From Microstegium vimineum (lineage: Eukaryota; Streptophyta; Magnoliopsida; Poales; Poaceae): 64,000 nt of DNA. A model generated the notes under the pieces. The model was not told where the DNA came from. It ran no database searches and worked only from the letters and a program-made list of their open reading frames with translations. Position numbers and translations under genes: made by a program. Positions within the stretch are counted from its first letter, which is position 1. Each line of letters opens with the position of its first letter. The stretch lies in NCBI GenBank assembly GCA_022036555.1, contig CM039126.1, positions 29,600,025 through 29,664,024 on the forward strand, written 5' to 3'. Shown piece by piece: positions 45,528 to 57,301 of the stretch.

Positions 45528-46776
45528 TCAACACATATTTGAGAAGTCAAGAATGTTCAATTCATTCCTTAGCTCGCAAAATCTCTTCTCATCTAATGAC
45601 TTGGTGAATATATCGGCAAGTTGATCATCGGTGCCCACACTTGTATTTGTGATATCACCCTTTTGTTGATGATCCCTTATGAAGTGGTGCCTTATGGCAA
45701 TGTGCTTGGTTCTTGAATGTTGGACCGGATTGTTGGTTAACTTCACCGCACTTTCATTGTCACACAACAATGGCACTTGCTTGAATTTGATTCCAAAGTC
45801 ATCCAAAGTTGCTTTCATCCAAAGTAATTGAGCACAAGAACTACCTGCACTTATGTATTCAGCTTCGGCGGTAGAGAGTGCCACACTATTTTGCTTCTTT
45901 GATGACCAAGATACAAGTGACATGCCTAGCAATTGACATGTGCCCGATGTGCTCTTTCTATCAACCTTGCATCCCGCATAGTCGGAGTCCAAATATCCAA
46001 TCAATTCAATGTTAGACACCTTGGGATACCATAATCCAACATCTTGTGTATGCTTCAAGTATCTCAATATTCTTTTTGTAGCCTTCAAATGACTTTCTCT
46101 TGGAGAGGCTTGGAATCTTGCACACATGCATACACTAAACATGACATCCAGCCTAGAAGCAGTCACATAGAGTAGGCTTCCAATCATAGACCGATACAAC
46201 TTTTGATCCACCATGTTGCCACTAGCATCACTATCCAAGTGTCCATTAGTGCCCATAGGAGTGCTAATGCCCTTTAGATTCTTCTAAGCCCAACTTATTC
46301 ATCATGTCCTTGATGTACTTGCCTTGACTTACAAAGGTGCCATTCTTCAATTGCTTGATTTGAAGACCAAGGAAGTAGCTAAGTTCACCAATCATTGACA
46401 TTTCAAACTCATTTTCCATCATCTTGCCAAACTCTTCACAAAAAATCTTGATTGGTTGAACCGAATATGATGTCATCAACATAGATTTGTAGCACAAAAA
46501 GATCCTTGCCAAGCTTCTTGGTGAAGAGGGTAGTATCAACATTCCCCATGATGAACCCTTTGGATAAGAGGAAATCCCTCAATCTTTCATACCATTCTCT
46601 AGGTGTTTGCTTCAAGCCATATAAAGCCTTTCTCAACTTGTATACATGGTTGGGCTTCTTGTCATCTTCAAAACCGGGAGGTTGCTCAACATACACTATC
46701 CCATTGATATAGCAATTCAAGAAAGCACTCTTCAAATCCATTTGGTAAAGCTTGATGTTGTGTGCACATGCATAGG
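45528..46776 (-). pseudogene. Element G reverse transcriptase (C-terminal) and RNase H
   Basis: Directly after insertion F the frame reads ACAHNIKLYQMDLKSAFLN (RT palm, first catalytic Asp in MDLKSAFL), [25 protein letters not shown] and the YVDDIIFGS box (about 46460). A one-base insertion in an A/T run near 46440 shifts the frame to EEFGKMMENEF. A second shift near 46265 leads to the RNase H frame: GSLLYVTASRLD, GCKVDRKSTSGTC, ALSTAEAEYISAG, LCDNESAVKLTNNP and the C-terminal NELNILDFSNMC. Catalytic motifs are intact, but the two shifts and insertion F disable it. Confidence 0.9.
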
Positions 46777-48397
46777 TGTTGACATCTCTTAACGTCGTTA
46801 CCAAAAGTAGATTAATTTCTATTTCTGATAACAGCACCAAAAATAGTTAACCACCTCTCATGCCCCTTAAGCCAACTTGTCATCCCCAACATGGCCGAGA
46901 GATGCGGTATTGAAATATGCAATTGCTCCTAAATATATAAATGTGTTTCTGCAAGCGCACAAATTATACCGAAGTAACATTTTAACCAGGAGTATTCGAG
47001 GTATCGTTATTTATATTTTTACCCCTGGGAAGGGATACTAAGGAATAAATGAGGAATGAGTATCACTGCATGTGTAATGGAGAGTTTCCATCTATCTCTC
47101 TTAATACAGGATAAATGCCACATAAGATATAGATAATGAATGAATAGTGACAAAAGATAAATATACTAATCAACATATATTAGCCACATAAGATAATGAT
47201 AAGCACCTCAACAGATATTCTAGAAAGTCATTAGCATGGAATTAGGACGAACTACAAAGATATTTCCTAAGTCATTCTTAACTATACAGTCTAGCATATT
47301 ATGATTAGTGCAATTATACATGGCAATCATGGCGAGATAAGATTATAACCATGCATAGTGAGATTACTAAGGAAGATGAGAAACATAGCAATCATTTCCC
47401 CGTAATGGTTCCGCTCTAGCTACCCTATAAATGGGAAGAGGACTACAAAGAACTCAACAGGACTGTCACTCCCGCGATCTACCTCACGATCGGGAATATA
47501 GGGTACAATCGCAGGTAAATACGGTCTAGGCACCACGCCTACACAATACTTATCATTTACCCACAGTACTGATGGATAAATGCTATACGATCCTAAACAT
47601 GAATATAGTTCAGATTTAACTAAGCCAAGCATATAATCATAATAAACTAAGAACAATATAATTGAGAACATAATCGAATAGAGTAAAGTCATAAACAATA
47701 TAATGAAGTAGTGCAAAGTCATATTCATAATATTGAAGAACAAATGATGAACAATGAAGAACTAGAGAGAGAATTACAAAGAATCCTCTTGACAGATCTG
47801 GAAGCCAATCGAAGATTGACACCTTCTAGTTCTAATCCTATATAGCTATGCTGAACTAGAGATCTAGTTGATGTGGTGGCTCTAGGGTTTGATCAGGGAC
47901 TTCTCCTCTTGAGATGGATATTGAATAATGAGAATTAGGTCTTCTCCTTAGGGTCAAAGGGGCCTTCCTTATATAGCCTCCTCAAATGAATGTCGGCCGT
48001 CGGATCAAACCGACCTTAATGGAGGGTTTAGATACAACCTCAAAGGCGGTGGAGGGGGAATCCACGAGGTGGCCTGTGACTGGCCACTGGCCTAGGGCGG
48101 CCGCCCCAGGGGGTAGGGCGGGCGCCCTGCCCCTAGGCCCACTGGCCCTCTCATTTCTTCCCGCACCTTCTTGGCCCTTCTAGACTGTTCTTTTTCCTGT
48201 GGATGATAATTATCTCTATGTAATCCTTACGTGTGGGCCTTTCCTCCATATTTCCTAATATCCCCCTGCAAAAACAGACATTCACCAAAACTCATGGAAT
48301 TCTGTCAGTATAAACCCTATTTCTAGTTATTGGTTTCATTTAGATCCTTTTCTTTGCTTAGTTGACGGTTGAATTTGGTATTTAAGGACCGTCAACA
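46777..48397 (-). repeat. Element F 3' LTR
   Basis: 1621 bp, TGTTGACGGTCC at the minus-strand start and AGATGTCAACA at the end, with TGTTGA/TCAACA inverted ends. It contains the palindromes GGGCGGCCGCCC (about 48095) and a GGGCGGGCGCCC-like stretch, and a 30-bp segment near 46855-46885 absent from the 5' LTR. Confidence 0.95.
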
Positions 48398-48411
48398 ACT
48401 CCCCCAAGCTT
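48398..48411 (-). other. Polypurine tract of element F
   Basis: The minus strand reads AAGCTTGGGGGAGT, ending at the 3' LTR start. A second, internal copy is at 50099-50108. Confidence 0.8.
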
Positions 48412-50946
48412 ACCTTTTGCTCGTCCCTGAGCAAAGATAGACTCAGTGATGGATCAGGAGTTGCTACAATGCTTTCATGCCTTAAAGGTGCACATGCTTT
48501 CAAATAATATCTCATCTCCGGGTTAGATCAACTTACTCATTTTACCTTCCACCATGGGGCTTGTAACCGTCACCTGTGTCTTGAGTAGTTGAAAGATAGA
48601 ATGGTCAAGTCAAGCGCCATGTCTCGTGCTCTTTGATCAACTATAACTATGGAGTTTTTGCAGATTTTCAAAATAAAACTCAAAGATTCCTTGTATGACT
48701 CTCTCAAATCTCTCCTTTGTGGTATTTCTGGATCCTCACCAAGGCATTGATGGTGTATGCCCTTCTCTTAGATATGTGGTATTTGTGGTATAAGGCATTG
48801 TGGCATTGCCTTCTCTCTCACCCTACTTCTAATAAGGCTTATAATATCTAGAGCTCATAGGTGGGAGATAGCGAATACATACTTACAAGACATATATTGC
48901 ATAGTCAAACCATGGATCCAAAGGAACAAGTCAATAAGTCAAATGAATATGTGCATTTGTGGCGAATGTATGGTGTATGATGATGGATGATGATGGTGGT
49001 AGTGATGATGATAAAGAGGTGAAAGTCTAATTCTACTTTGGCTCTCTTTTGATGGAACATACCTTTCTCGTATTTGAAACCTTTGAAGGAATGAGATGCT
49101 CGATATATATATATTTTTTAGGTGGGTATCTTGTACCCTAATTCTACTGTCGGACACTTGCCCATTTTTACCTCTCTTTCTCACCTTTTATTTTCCAAGG
49201 TTGGCGGACACTTGCCCTTTTTATTTCCTCGTCTCTCTTATTTTTTTTCAAAGCACTCATCATTCTTTTTTTAAGTAATAAAGCAAAAGTGACTGGAGTA
49301 TTTATTTCACAGGGAAAAACAGGAATAAGAGAATATATATTTGTTTCTATTCTCTCTCGGATTAGGAGTAGAATATTTTTGGGTGGATCTGGAGATGGAA
49401 ATGAGTGGATGTATGTGGATGCGTACTTCTGGGATGGAAGCAGCGTGTATGGGTGGTAGTGTACGTGAATCTTGATTTAGACCACATGACTAGTTCCCGA
49501 GGGTCACACAGCTTGACCACACTCAATGCTCATAAGTAGTATGTAAAAATGTGGTTTCCTAATCTAGTAAGCATGTATAAATGTGGCTGTGGTAGGAATT
49601 TAAACTCTCGTCATACAGGAACTCATCATGCAATGTTTTTAAAGATTTTCAAAAGATAAAATTCTCCAGAATTCTAGTATCTCTAGTAACAGATAAATAG
49701 CAACTCAAACCTTTCCATATCATATCCGTCAATGACTTAGACTTTAGATCAGGTACTCTTCCCACAAGTTCAGGTTTAGAGAAAATTTCAAATCATAACA
49801 ATTATGCCTAAACTTGAGAGAGAGTTCAAATATGAAAACTAGGTACTTGTAAGAAATTTAGGCAGAGCAACTATTCATCATCTCCATGTTAAGAGTTTAT
49901 CATTGGGGTTCATTTTAGCATAGCTACTTTATTTTACTCTCTCCTATTACTTATTAGCAATTTTTGAACTAAGCAACAACATATATAAGAGGGAAAATAT
50001 TTATTTGGGTTTTTATGATTATGCATCTTTTTATTTTTAGCAGATTATAGATATAAAACTAATAGGTAGAAATACTTAGCTGAGTATGGGGGTGATCTCC
50101 CCCAAGCTAGATTTTGACGTAATCTCTTCTGATGTAACTGGAAGGAAGCAGAGGTGTCCTTGTCTTGTTAGAGTACTCTAACAGCGGGTAGGATGTCCTC
50201 TGGTTGCTGTTCTTCTTTGATCCTTGAATTCTATGAAGCTCAAATAGACAACAAAGCTTGTGGAATTGATTAAGTGTTAGTCATAAATCTCTAGCCTTGA
50301 TCATGTCAAGCTTCCTCTAATGGATGTTATTATTTAGCAGGATCATAAACTCACTATATTTCTATATTTTTATTTCATAAGATGAAAACATATTTATTTA
50401 TTTTTTTATGCCACCACAGTGAATATACTTATGGGTTTTATGCCACGAGTCTATTCACATGAGGCTTAACAGTTTTAAACATTTTTATTTTCTTTTTAAG
50501 ATAGTGTAAACATGATTAACTATTTAGGAAAGTAAATAATTGAGGGAAAAGGGATAACTACCAAGTTTTACCTCTTGGCACGGCGTTCGGTGGTTTAGGT
50601 CCTCCGGACAGGACTCCTTACGTCCTTAGTTGTCCTGGGCGCGTCGGATGGCGTAGCTAGCGCCTCCGGCTGTGTTTCTTCTTCTGCTATAATTTCTTTT
50701 TCTTTCCACACTCGTGTTGGTGTTGTGGCCTCCTTAGGACAATCCCTCTTTTTTGGATATTTATTAAAATTGAAGGGACGTACCTTTATTTCTTCCCAGG
50801 ATTCTCCGCTCTCGTGCCTATAGTTGTAGGATGATCTTTCATTTCCTAACCTTTGTGTTGGTGGTGTGTTTGGCCTAGAGAGTGGAGTTGAGTATATTGG
50901 CTATTCTTCTTCAGGGTATCTATCTTCATATCTTGACACTTCTCCT
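48412..50946 (-). other. Element F 3' noncoding region
   Basis: 2.5 kb with no credible gene. It includes a GATGAT-rich microsatellite (about 48975-49015), a stretch resembling C's tail (49400-50110) and the internal PPT-like motif with hairpin at 50088-50108. The region 50100-50900 carries unrecognised sequence with no long frame. Confidence 0.65.
50088..50108 (-). other. Internal PPT-like motif with hairpin in element F
   Basis: The plus strand shows GGGGG (50088-50092), a TGATCT loop, then CCCCC (50099-50103) and AAGCT. On the minus strand this is AGCTTGGGGGAGATCACCCCC, the PPT core followed by its complement. Element C has the equivalent at 849-873. Confidence 0.55.
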
Positions 50947-51387
50947 TCATAGCGCGCATCTGTCCTTGGTGTTCTGCTTCTTCTGGTTGCGGTAGCGACG
51001 TCTCTTTCTCGTTCTATTCTGCTTAGATTCTTCAACAATATAGTTAGCATTAAAGTAACAACGTACCTTCTCAGAGGGGAAGTGTAGGTGTACTTCTCGT
51101 GTCCCAATGTAGATGATAGCTTTGGTGGTGCTTAGGAATGGTCTTCCAAGGATGATAGGTGGATCATAATTATCTTCTGCCATATCAATGACTAGGAAGT
51201 CTGTAGGGATGAAGTGGTCATCAATTTGGATGGGGACATCTTTTGCTATTCCTTCGACGACGCGGCATGTCTGATCTGTCATCTGGAGTTGGGTGTATGT
51301 TGGGTGTAGAGGCATTGTGCCGTACAGAAACTCGTAGGTCAACTTGGCCATAATGTTTATGCCCGATCTGGTGTCACAGATTGCCTT
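50947..51387 (-). pseudogene. Element F second retropepsin domain (PR2)
   Basis: Follows PR1 after a TAG at 51388-51390, in the same frame. KAICDTRSGINIMAKLTYEF is the active-site region: the DTG-type triad reads DTR here, so a key Gly is lost. It continues LQMTDQTCRVVEGIAKDVPI, then DHFIPTDFLVIDM, PPIILGRPFLSTTKAIIYIG and EKVRCYFN, and a basic tail to the stop near 50947. Order and motifs parallel PR1, so the two are tandem homologues and not one split domain. The preceding linker DPGVPTIECTI matches the sequence in front of the single protease of C. Probably inactive. Confidence 0.8.
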
Positions 51388-52461
51388 CTAGAAGGAGCAT
51401 CTGTTGATTGTGCATTCAATGGTTGGGACACCTGGGTCGTCTTTCTTGATCAAATGAGGTGACTTGATTTGTTGATGTTGTTTATTGTGGATTGCATTGA
51501 CCATCTTTGCTGATTCGGTCCGTACTTGCTTCTTGTTCTTGTTCTTGTTTTTGTTCTGCTTGTTCCTCCGATTGGTCCTCTTCCTCGGCTCATGTTGGGG
51601 TTGTTCAGGAGACTGTAGGGTTTTGTTCTTGAAGGTAAATGTCTCCTTCTTCCCTTTGATGAAGAAACTGATCTTGGCAGTGCTAGCGTAGATGAAAGCT
51701 CTAGCAGTGTTTAAGAGTGGCCTCCCTAGGATGATGGGTGACCTCTCATCAACACTGGTCTCTATCACCATGAAGTCTATTGGGACGTATGAGGTACCAA
51801 TCTGGACACGGATATCTTTTAGTATTCCTCTTGGGTAGCACAGTGTCCAATTTGCAAGCTGCAAACACATGGTTGTATCTGATAAAGGATAATTAAAGAA
51901 TTTATCATAAATTACTCTGGGCATGATGTTGACGCTTGCACCAAAGTCACAAAGTGCTTCAGGAAAGTCCGTGATGCCAATGGAGATCAGGATGACGGGT
52001 TGTCCCGGATCACCTTTCTTGGTTGGCATAGAGTCGCCACACCACCATTCCGTAGGGTTGTTCCAATAAGCACCTGCATCAAATATGTCTACAAGATTCG
52101 CAGATTCTAATCCTTCCAGTTGCGATGGAATATCGGGGTTAGTGGTAGGAATAGCACCAGCTATTTGATTTAGCTGAGATTCAATCATTTTGTTAAAGCT
52201 AATTTGGTTCTTGATGGCAATAGAAAAATTATCCATCCTATTATTTATAGTTTCTAGTATTCTATCATTGGATGCTAATTTCTTAGACATGTTATCCATT
52301 AACTTTCCTTGATTAGACACTAACTCTCTCAAAGGTGGAAAACTAGGATTATTATAGGAATTATTGCCTTGATAATTACCTGAGTAGTTAGGCCTTTGTT
52401 GTTGGTTCCAACCTTGATTTTGTTGAGGGCGGTTGTAATTGTTGTTATTGATATAGTTCAC
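51388..52461 (-). pseudogene. Element F gag C-terminal tail and first retropepsin domain (PR1)
   Basis: 357 codons, open. Residues 1-45 are an Asn/Gln-rich tail, and residues 45-100 form a coiled-coil-like stretch (QGKLMDNMSKKLASNDRI). PR1 lies at about residues 155-275: KKGDPGQPVILISIG, the active site ALCDFGASVNIMP (Athila-type D-L/F-G-A), CLQLANWTLCYPRGIL, then PIDFMVIETSVDERSPIILG and TARAFIYA. A Lys/Asn/Arg-rich linker (residues 285-325) and KKDDPGVPTIECTI lead to the TAG before PR2. The ATG at 52459-52461 is just the first Met after a frameshift downstream of the zinc knuckle. Confidence 0.85.
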
Positions 52462-53473
52462 ATCCTCTTGAAATTATGGACAATGGTTGCCTGAGTGTCC
52501 AGTGTCTCCACACTCTTCACAGGTTATGTGAGTCATAAATGTGCATAACTTCTTTCTTTTCTCTAGCTTTCTTATCGAACCTCTTCATGAGCAGGTCTAG
52601 CTTTGCAGACAGCATGTCTACCTCTTTGATCTGGTGCATACCTCCACTTTTCTTGCGAGTTTGAGTTCTTTCTTCACTCCAACCTTGGTTGGATGCCATT
52701 TTCTCCACAAGAGCTGTGGCTTGTGGTATTGTAAGTGATTGGAATGCTCCTCCGGCAGCAGCATCCATGGTCTCACGCGTGCTGTTGCTGAGCCCATGAT
52801 AGAAGGTTTGCATAAGTAACCAATTCTCCATTCCATGATGGGGACATTCTACAATGTAATCTTGGAAGCGCTCACATGCTTCTGGAACGGACTCGTCAAG
52901 TTGTTGCTGAAAACTTGAAATCTTCCCATGGAGAGCATTGGTCTTGCCCATGGGAAAGAACTTTGCTAGGAAATTGGTGGAACAGAGTGCCCATGTAGTA
53001 TTCTTCTCCTTGGTTGCATAGAACCACTGCTTCGCTCTTCCCAAGAGGGAGAATGGGAAAAGGAGAAGTAGTATGGCGTCTATGGGGAAATCCTTGACAG
53101 TGAATGTGCTGCAAATCTCCAAGAAGTGTTGGAGATGAGCACTAGCGGCTTCATGTGTTTTCCCACAGAACTGGCTTGCTTGCACCATGTTGATGAGCGC
53201 AGGCTTGAGCTCAAATGACTGTTCAATGTTCACAGCAGGTACAGTGCGGATGTTATCCGTGGTGGGAGCTGAGAACTCATGGATTGACTTGTCTGCCATG
53301 GCTTCAAACTCTGATGTCAAGTCTCGAACGATGTTTTGATGATCTTCTTGATTGGATGAAGCTTCAAGCTGAGATGTTGATGATTCTGTTATTTTCTTGA
53401 GCTTGACTTTTGTCCTTCTGATTAATGCTTTGGGATTTTCAATAAAAATGTCTGGAAGATCAAACCTATTCAT
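52462..53473 (-). pseudogene. Element F gag
   Basis: A 318-codon open frame starting MNRFDLPDIFIENPKALIRR. Capsid motifs: AHLQHFLEICSTFTVKDFP, LLFPFSLLGRAKQWFYATKE, FFPMGKTNALHGKISSFQQQ, CPHHGMENWLLMQTFYHGL and GAFQSLTIPQATALVEKMAS, then a coiled coil with DMLSAKLDLLMKRFDKK. The frame stops at 52517-52519. The zinc knuckle CEECGDTGHSGNHCP lies just beyond in a shifted frame, followed by a stop. Close in motif order to the gag of C. In intact relatives it forms the particle that holds the RNA. Confidence 0.85.
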
Positions 53474-53612
53474 ACATTACCCTGCATAAAATGATAGGAA
53501 AAATAGGCAAGAATAAGGGTAAGGCTGTATGAGTAGAGAGTTGATGTTTTTCTCGATCTCATTAGTGATGTAAGTGATAACTCATTTATTCCTTTTGATA
53601 GCTAATCAACCT

Positions 53613-53630
53613 TCCCTAGCAACGGTGCCA
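53613..53630 (-). other. Primer binding site of element F
   Basis: The minus strand reads TGGCACCGTTGCTAGGGA, 8 bases from the LTR end. It differs from C's PBS at two positions (CACCG for CGCCG; CTAGG for CTGGG). Confidence 0.75.
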
Positions 53631-53638
53631 AAAATTCT

Positions 53639-55226
53639 TGTTGACATCTCTTAACGTTGTTACCAGAAGTAGATTAATTTTTATTTCTGATAACGACGCC
53701 AAAAATAGTTAACCACCTCAGCATGGCAGAGAGATGCGGTACTGAAATATGCAATTGCTCCTAAATATATAAATGTGTTTCTACAAACGTACAGATTATA
53801 CCAAAGTAGCATTTTAACCAGGAGTATTCCAGGTATTGTTATTTTTATTTTTACCACTGGGAAGGGATACTAAGGAATAAATGAGGAATTAGTATCACTG
53901 CATGAGTAATGGAGAGTTTCCATTTATCTCTCTCAATACAGGATAAATGTCACATAAGATATAGATAATGAATGAATAGCGACAAAAGATAAATATACTA
54001 ATCAGCATATATTAGCCACATAAGATAATGATAAGCACCTCAACAGATATTCTAGCAAGTCATTAGCATGGAATTAGGACGAACTACAAAGATATTTCCT
54101 AAGTCATTCTTAACTATACAGTCTAGCATACTATGATTAGTGCAACTATACTTAACAATCATGTTGAGATAAGATTTTAATCATGCATAGTGAGATTACT
54201 AAGGAAGATGAGAAACATAGCAATCATTTCCCCATAATGGTTCCGCTTTGCCTGCCATATAAACGGGAGGAGGACTACAAAGGACTCAACAGGACTGTCA
54301 CTCCCGTGATCTACCTCACGATCCGGAATATAGGGTACAATCGCAGATAAATACGGTCTAGGCACCATACCTACACAATACTTATCATTTACCCACAGTA
54401 CAGATGGATAAATGCTATACGATCCTAAACATGAATATAGTTCAGATCTAACTAAGCCAAGCATATAATCATAATAAACTAAGAACAATATAATTGAGAA
54501 CATAATCGAATAGAGTAAAGTCATAAACAATATAATGAAGTAGAGCAAAGTCATATTCATAATATTGAAGAACAAATGATGAACAATGAAGAACTAGAGA
54601 GAGAATTACCAAGAATCCTCTTGACAGATCTGGAAACCAATCGAAGATTGACTCCTCCTAGTTCTAATCATATATAGTGCTAAACTAGAGATCTAGTTGA
54701 TGTGGTGGCTCTAGGGCTTGATCAGGGACTTCTCCTCTTGAGATGTATATTGAATAATGAGAATTAGGTATTCTCCTCAGGGTTAGAGGGGCCTTCCTTA
54801 TATAGCCTCCTCAAATGAATGTCGGTCGTCAGATCAAACCGACCTTAATGGAGGGTTTAGATGCAACCTCAAAGGCGGTGGAGGGGGGATCCGCGAGATG
54901 GCCTATGATTGGCTACTAGCCTAGGGCGGCCGCCCTAGGGGGTAGGGCGGGCACCCTACCCCTAGGCCCGCTAGCCCTCTTCTTTCTTCTCGCGCCTTCT
55001 TGACCCTTCTAGACTATTCTTTTTCCTGCAGATGATAATTATCTCTATGTAATCCTTACATGTGGGCCTTTCCTCCATATTTCCTGATATCCCCCTGCAG
55101 AAATAGACATTCACCAAAACTCATGGAATTCTGTCAGTATAAACCCTATTTCTAGTTATTGGTTTCATTTAGATCCTTTTCCTTGTTTATTTGATGGTTG
55201 AATTTGGTATTTAAGGACCATCAACA
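53639..55226 (-). repeat. Element F 5' LTR
   Basis: 1588 bp, same termini as the 3' LTR (46777-48397) and nearly identical to it. It is followed on its outer side by ATAGG. Confidence 0.95.
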
Positions 55227-55231
55227 ATAGG

Positions 55232-56558
55232 CCAATAGAATTCTTATTGCCTCTAATCTTGCAACCGGTGCATAGGTTTCTCCAAAGTCAAGACCCTCAA
55301 CTTGAGTGTAACCTTGAGCTACCAATCTTGCTTTGTTTCTCACAACTACACCATCTTGATCTTGCTTGTTTCTAAATACCTATCTGGTGCCAATCACATT
55401 GTAGTTCTTGGGTCTTTCAACTAACTCCCAAACTTGATTTCTTGTGAAATTGTTGAGCTCTTCATGCATTGCATTTACCCAATCAACATCTTGTAGAGCT
55501 TCTTCAATATTTGTTGGCTCTATGGATGATACAAATTAATAGTGCTCACAAAAGGATGCCAAACTTGATCTTGTTTGAACACCACTTGTAATGTCACAAA
55601 CTATTTGATCAATGGGGTGATCTCTTGCAATGTTGGTTGGTTGAAGGATAGGAACTTGATTGCTTGAGCTTGGTTGAGATGAACTAGCGACTTGTTGATC
55701 TTGAATTTGAGAACCACTAGCTTGCACATTTGGTGAGTTGAGCACTTGATCTTTGTCATCTTCAATGTCAATCATTTGTATTGGCCGAATATCACCAATA
55801 TCCATATTCTTCATAGCCTTTGACAATTGAGGTCCACTCACATCTTCTAGATTCTCATTTTCAACTTGAGAGCCATTGGTTTCATCAAATTCAACATCAT
55901 GAACCTCCTCAAGCACACCACTAGCCAAATTCCACACTCTATAGGCTTTGCTTGTGGTTGAGTAACCAAGTAGGAACTCTTCATCACATTTCTTGTCAAA
56001 CTTCCCAAGTCTTGTGCCTTTCTTCAAGATATAGCATTTGCAACCAAATACTCTAAAGTATGCAATGTTGGGCTTTCTTCCATTCAATAGCTCATATGGT
56101 GTCTTCTCCATCAATGGGTGACAATACAACCGGTTGCTAGAATAGCAAGCGGTGTTGATAGCTTCGGCCCAAAAGGAGTGACTCACATTGTACTCACTAA
56201 GCATAGACCTTGCCATATCAATCAATGTTCTATTCTTCCTCTCAACAAGGCCATTTGATTGTGGAGTGTACTTGGCCGAGAATTGATGCTTGATTCCAAG
56301 CTCATCACATAGCTCTTCAACTCTTGTATTCTTGAATTCACTACCATTGTCACTTCTCACTTTCTTGATGGTGGTCTCAAATTCATTGTGACATCTCTTG
56401 ACAAAAGATTTGAAGGTGGCAAATGTATCACTCTTGTCATTGAGAAAGAATACCCAAGTATATCTTGTAAGATCATCCACTATCACAAATCCATACTTGT
56501 TGCCTCCAATGCTAGTGTATGTTATTGGTCCAAATAAGTCCATGTGCAAAAAACTCAA
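55232..56558 (-). pseudogene. Element G integrase and start of reverse transcriptase
   Basis: The frame 56558-55536 (340 codons) starts in the integrase core: HMDLFGPITY (first catalytic Asp), GNKYGFVIVDDLTRYTWVFF, VRSDNGSEFKN (second Asp) and QSNGLVERKNRTLIDMARSM (catalytic Glu). NGRKPNIAYFRVFGCKCYIL and an acidic linker follow. After a TAA at 55536 the RT start is visible to 55232: EALQDVDWVNAMHEELNNF, NQVWELVERP, an in-frame TAG near 55381, then [17 protein letters not shown]. The Sirevirus lineage is suggested by the integrase wording and by LTR and PPT form. Insertion F interrupts it at 55226. Confidence 0.9.
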
Positions 56559-57297
56559 ATGCTCTACTAGGGCTCATCATGCTCTTTTTGGGATGGGTGT
56601 TACCAACTTGTTTGCCGACTTGACAAGAGCTACAAAGTTTGTCCTTCTCAAACACAACATCTTTCAAGCCTTTTACTAAGTCATGCTTGATCAATCTATT
56701 CAATTGCTTCATGCCAACATGACCAAGCCTTCTATGCCATAACCAACCCATACTTGATTTAGTGAGCAAGCAAGTTGACAATTGAGACTCACTAGCATTG
56801 AAATCAACTAGGTAGAGGTTCTCATATCTAAAGCCCTTGAAGATTAAGTTTGAACCATCTACACTAATGATCTCAACATCATCTACCCCAAATATGCATT
56901 TGAATCCAAGATCACACAATTGTGCCACGGATAGAAAATTGAAGTTCAAGCTCTCAACTAGCAAGACATTGAAAATACTGAAATCATTGGATATTGCAAT
57001 CTTTCCAAGACCCTTGACTTTGCCCTTGCCATTATCACCAAAAGTAATACTATCAATGCCACCATTGGTGTTGGAGTTGATTGATTTGAACATTCTAGAA
57101 TCCCTGGTCATATGTTGAGTGCACCCACTATAAAGCACCCAATGCCTTCCTCCGGCTTTGTAATTAACCTACAAAACAAATTAGTTCTTCTTAGGTACCC
57201 ACAATTGTTTGGGTCCTCCAAAGTTAGTGACCAATGATTTTGGCACCCAAATTGCCTCTTTCTTTGGGCCAACAATGGGTGTACCAACATACTTATT
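56559..57297 (-). pseudogene. Element G gag-pre-integrase region
   Basis: Minus strand. Before the core: GGPKQLWVPKKN-like text at about 57190, a protease-like YSGCTQHMTRDSRMF at about 57130 (C-T-x-H-M-T, as in copia aspartic protease D-S-G-C-S-x-H-M, with the Asp and Ser altered), SITFGDNGKGKVKGLGKI, then WHRRLGHVGMKQLNRL and CSSCQVGKQ of the integrase zinc finger. A frameshift near 56545 separates it from the core. Gag proper is missing upstream; the element ends at the junction with J at about 57302. Confidence 0.85.
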
Positions 57298-57301
57298 CCA
57301 T

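Larger units (their letters stand above)
46777..55226 (-). mobile_element. Element F: Athila-like non-autonomous gypsy element, structurally complete
   Basis: LTRs at 46777-48397 and 53639-55226, PBS, PPT and perfect ATAGG duplication (46772-46776 and 55227-55231). On the minus strand the internal region carries gag, a first retropepsin domain, a second retropepsin domain, then 2.5 kb of noncoding DNA. No RT, RNase H or integrase is present, so movement would depend on another element. It interrupts RT of copia element G. The near-identical LTRs differ visibly by one 30-bp indel near 46850. Confidence 0.95.
42832..57301 (-). mobile_element. Element G: Sirevirus-like Ty1/copia, interrupted by F
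   Basis: Minus strand, from the right: gag-pre-integrase and integrase (57297-55536), start of RT (to 55232), insertion F (46777-55226), rest of RT and RNase H (46776-45528), 3' noncoding DNA, PPT (44567-44580) and 3' LTR (42832-44566). Its 5' LTR and gag are missing. At about 57302 it runs straight into the middle of J's 5' LTR, so one deletion removed G's 5' end and J's first 290 bp or so. Confidence 0.85.

Noticed and set aside
38736..46776. H and G as the two halves of one rearranged element
   Set aside because: Both contain the same RT-RNase H-3' LTR segment with different mutations and different LTR centres, so they are separate copies in opposite orientation.
46777..46840. Extension of the G RT ORF to a Met at 46840
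   Set aside because: These codons are LTR sequence of element F read through by chance; the RT frame of G begins at the insertion border 46776.
48975..49015. GAT-rich microsatellite, and the TA repeat at 33213-33226
   Set aside because: Ordinary simple repeats in noncoding DNA; not reported as findings.
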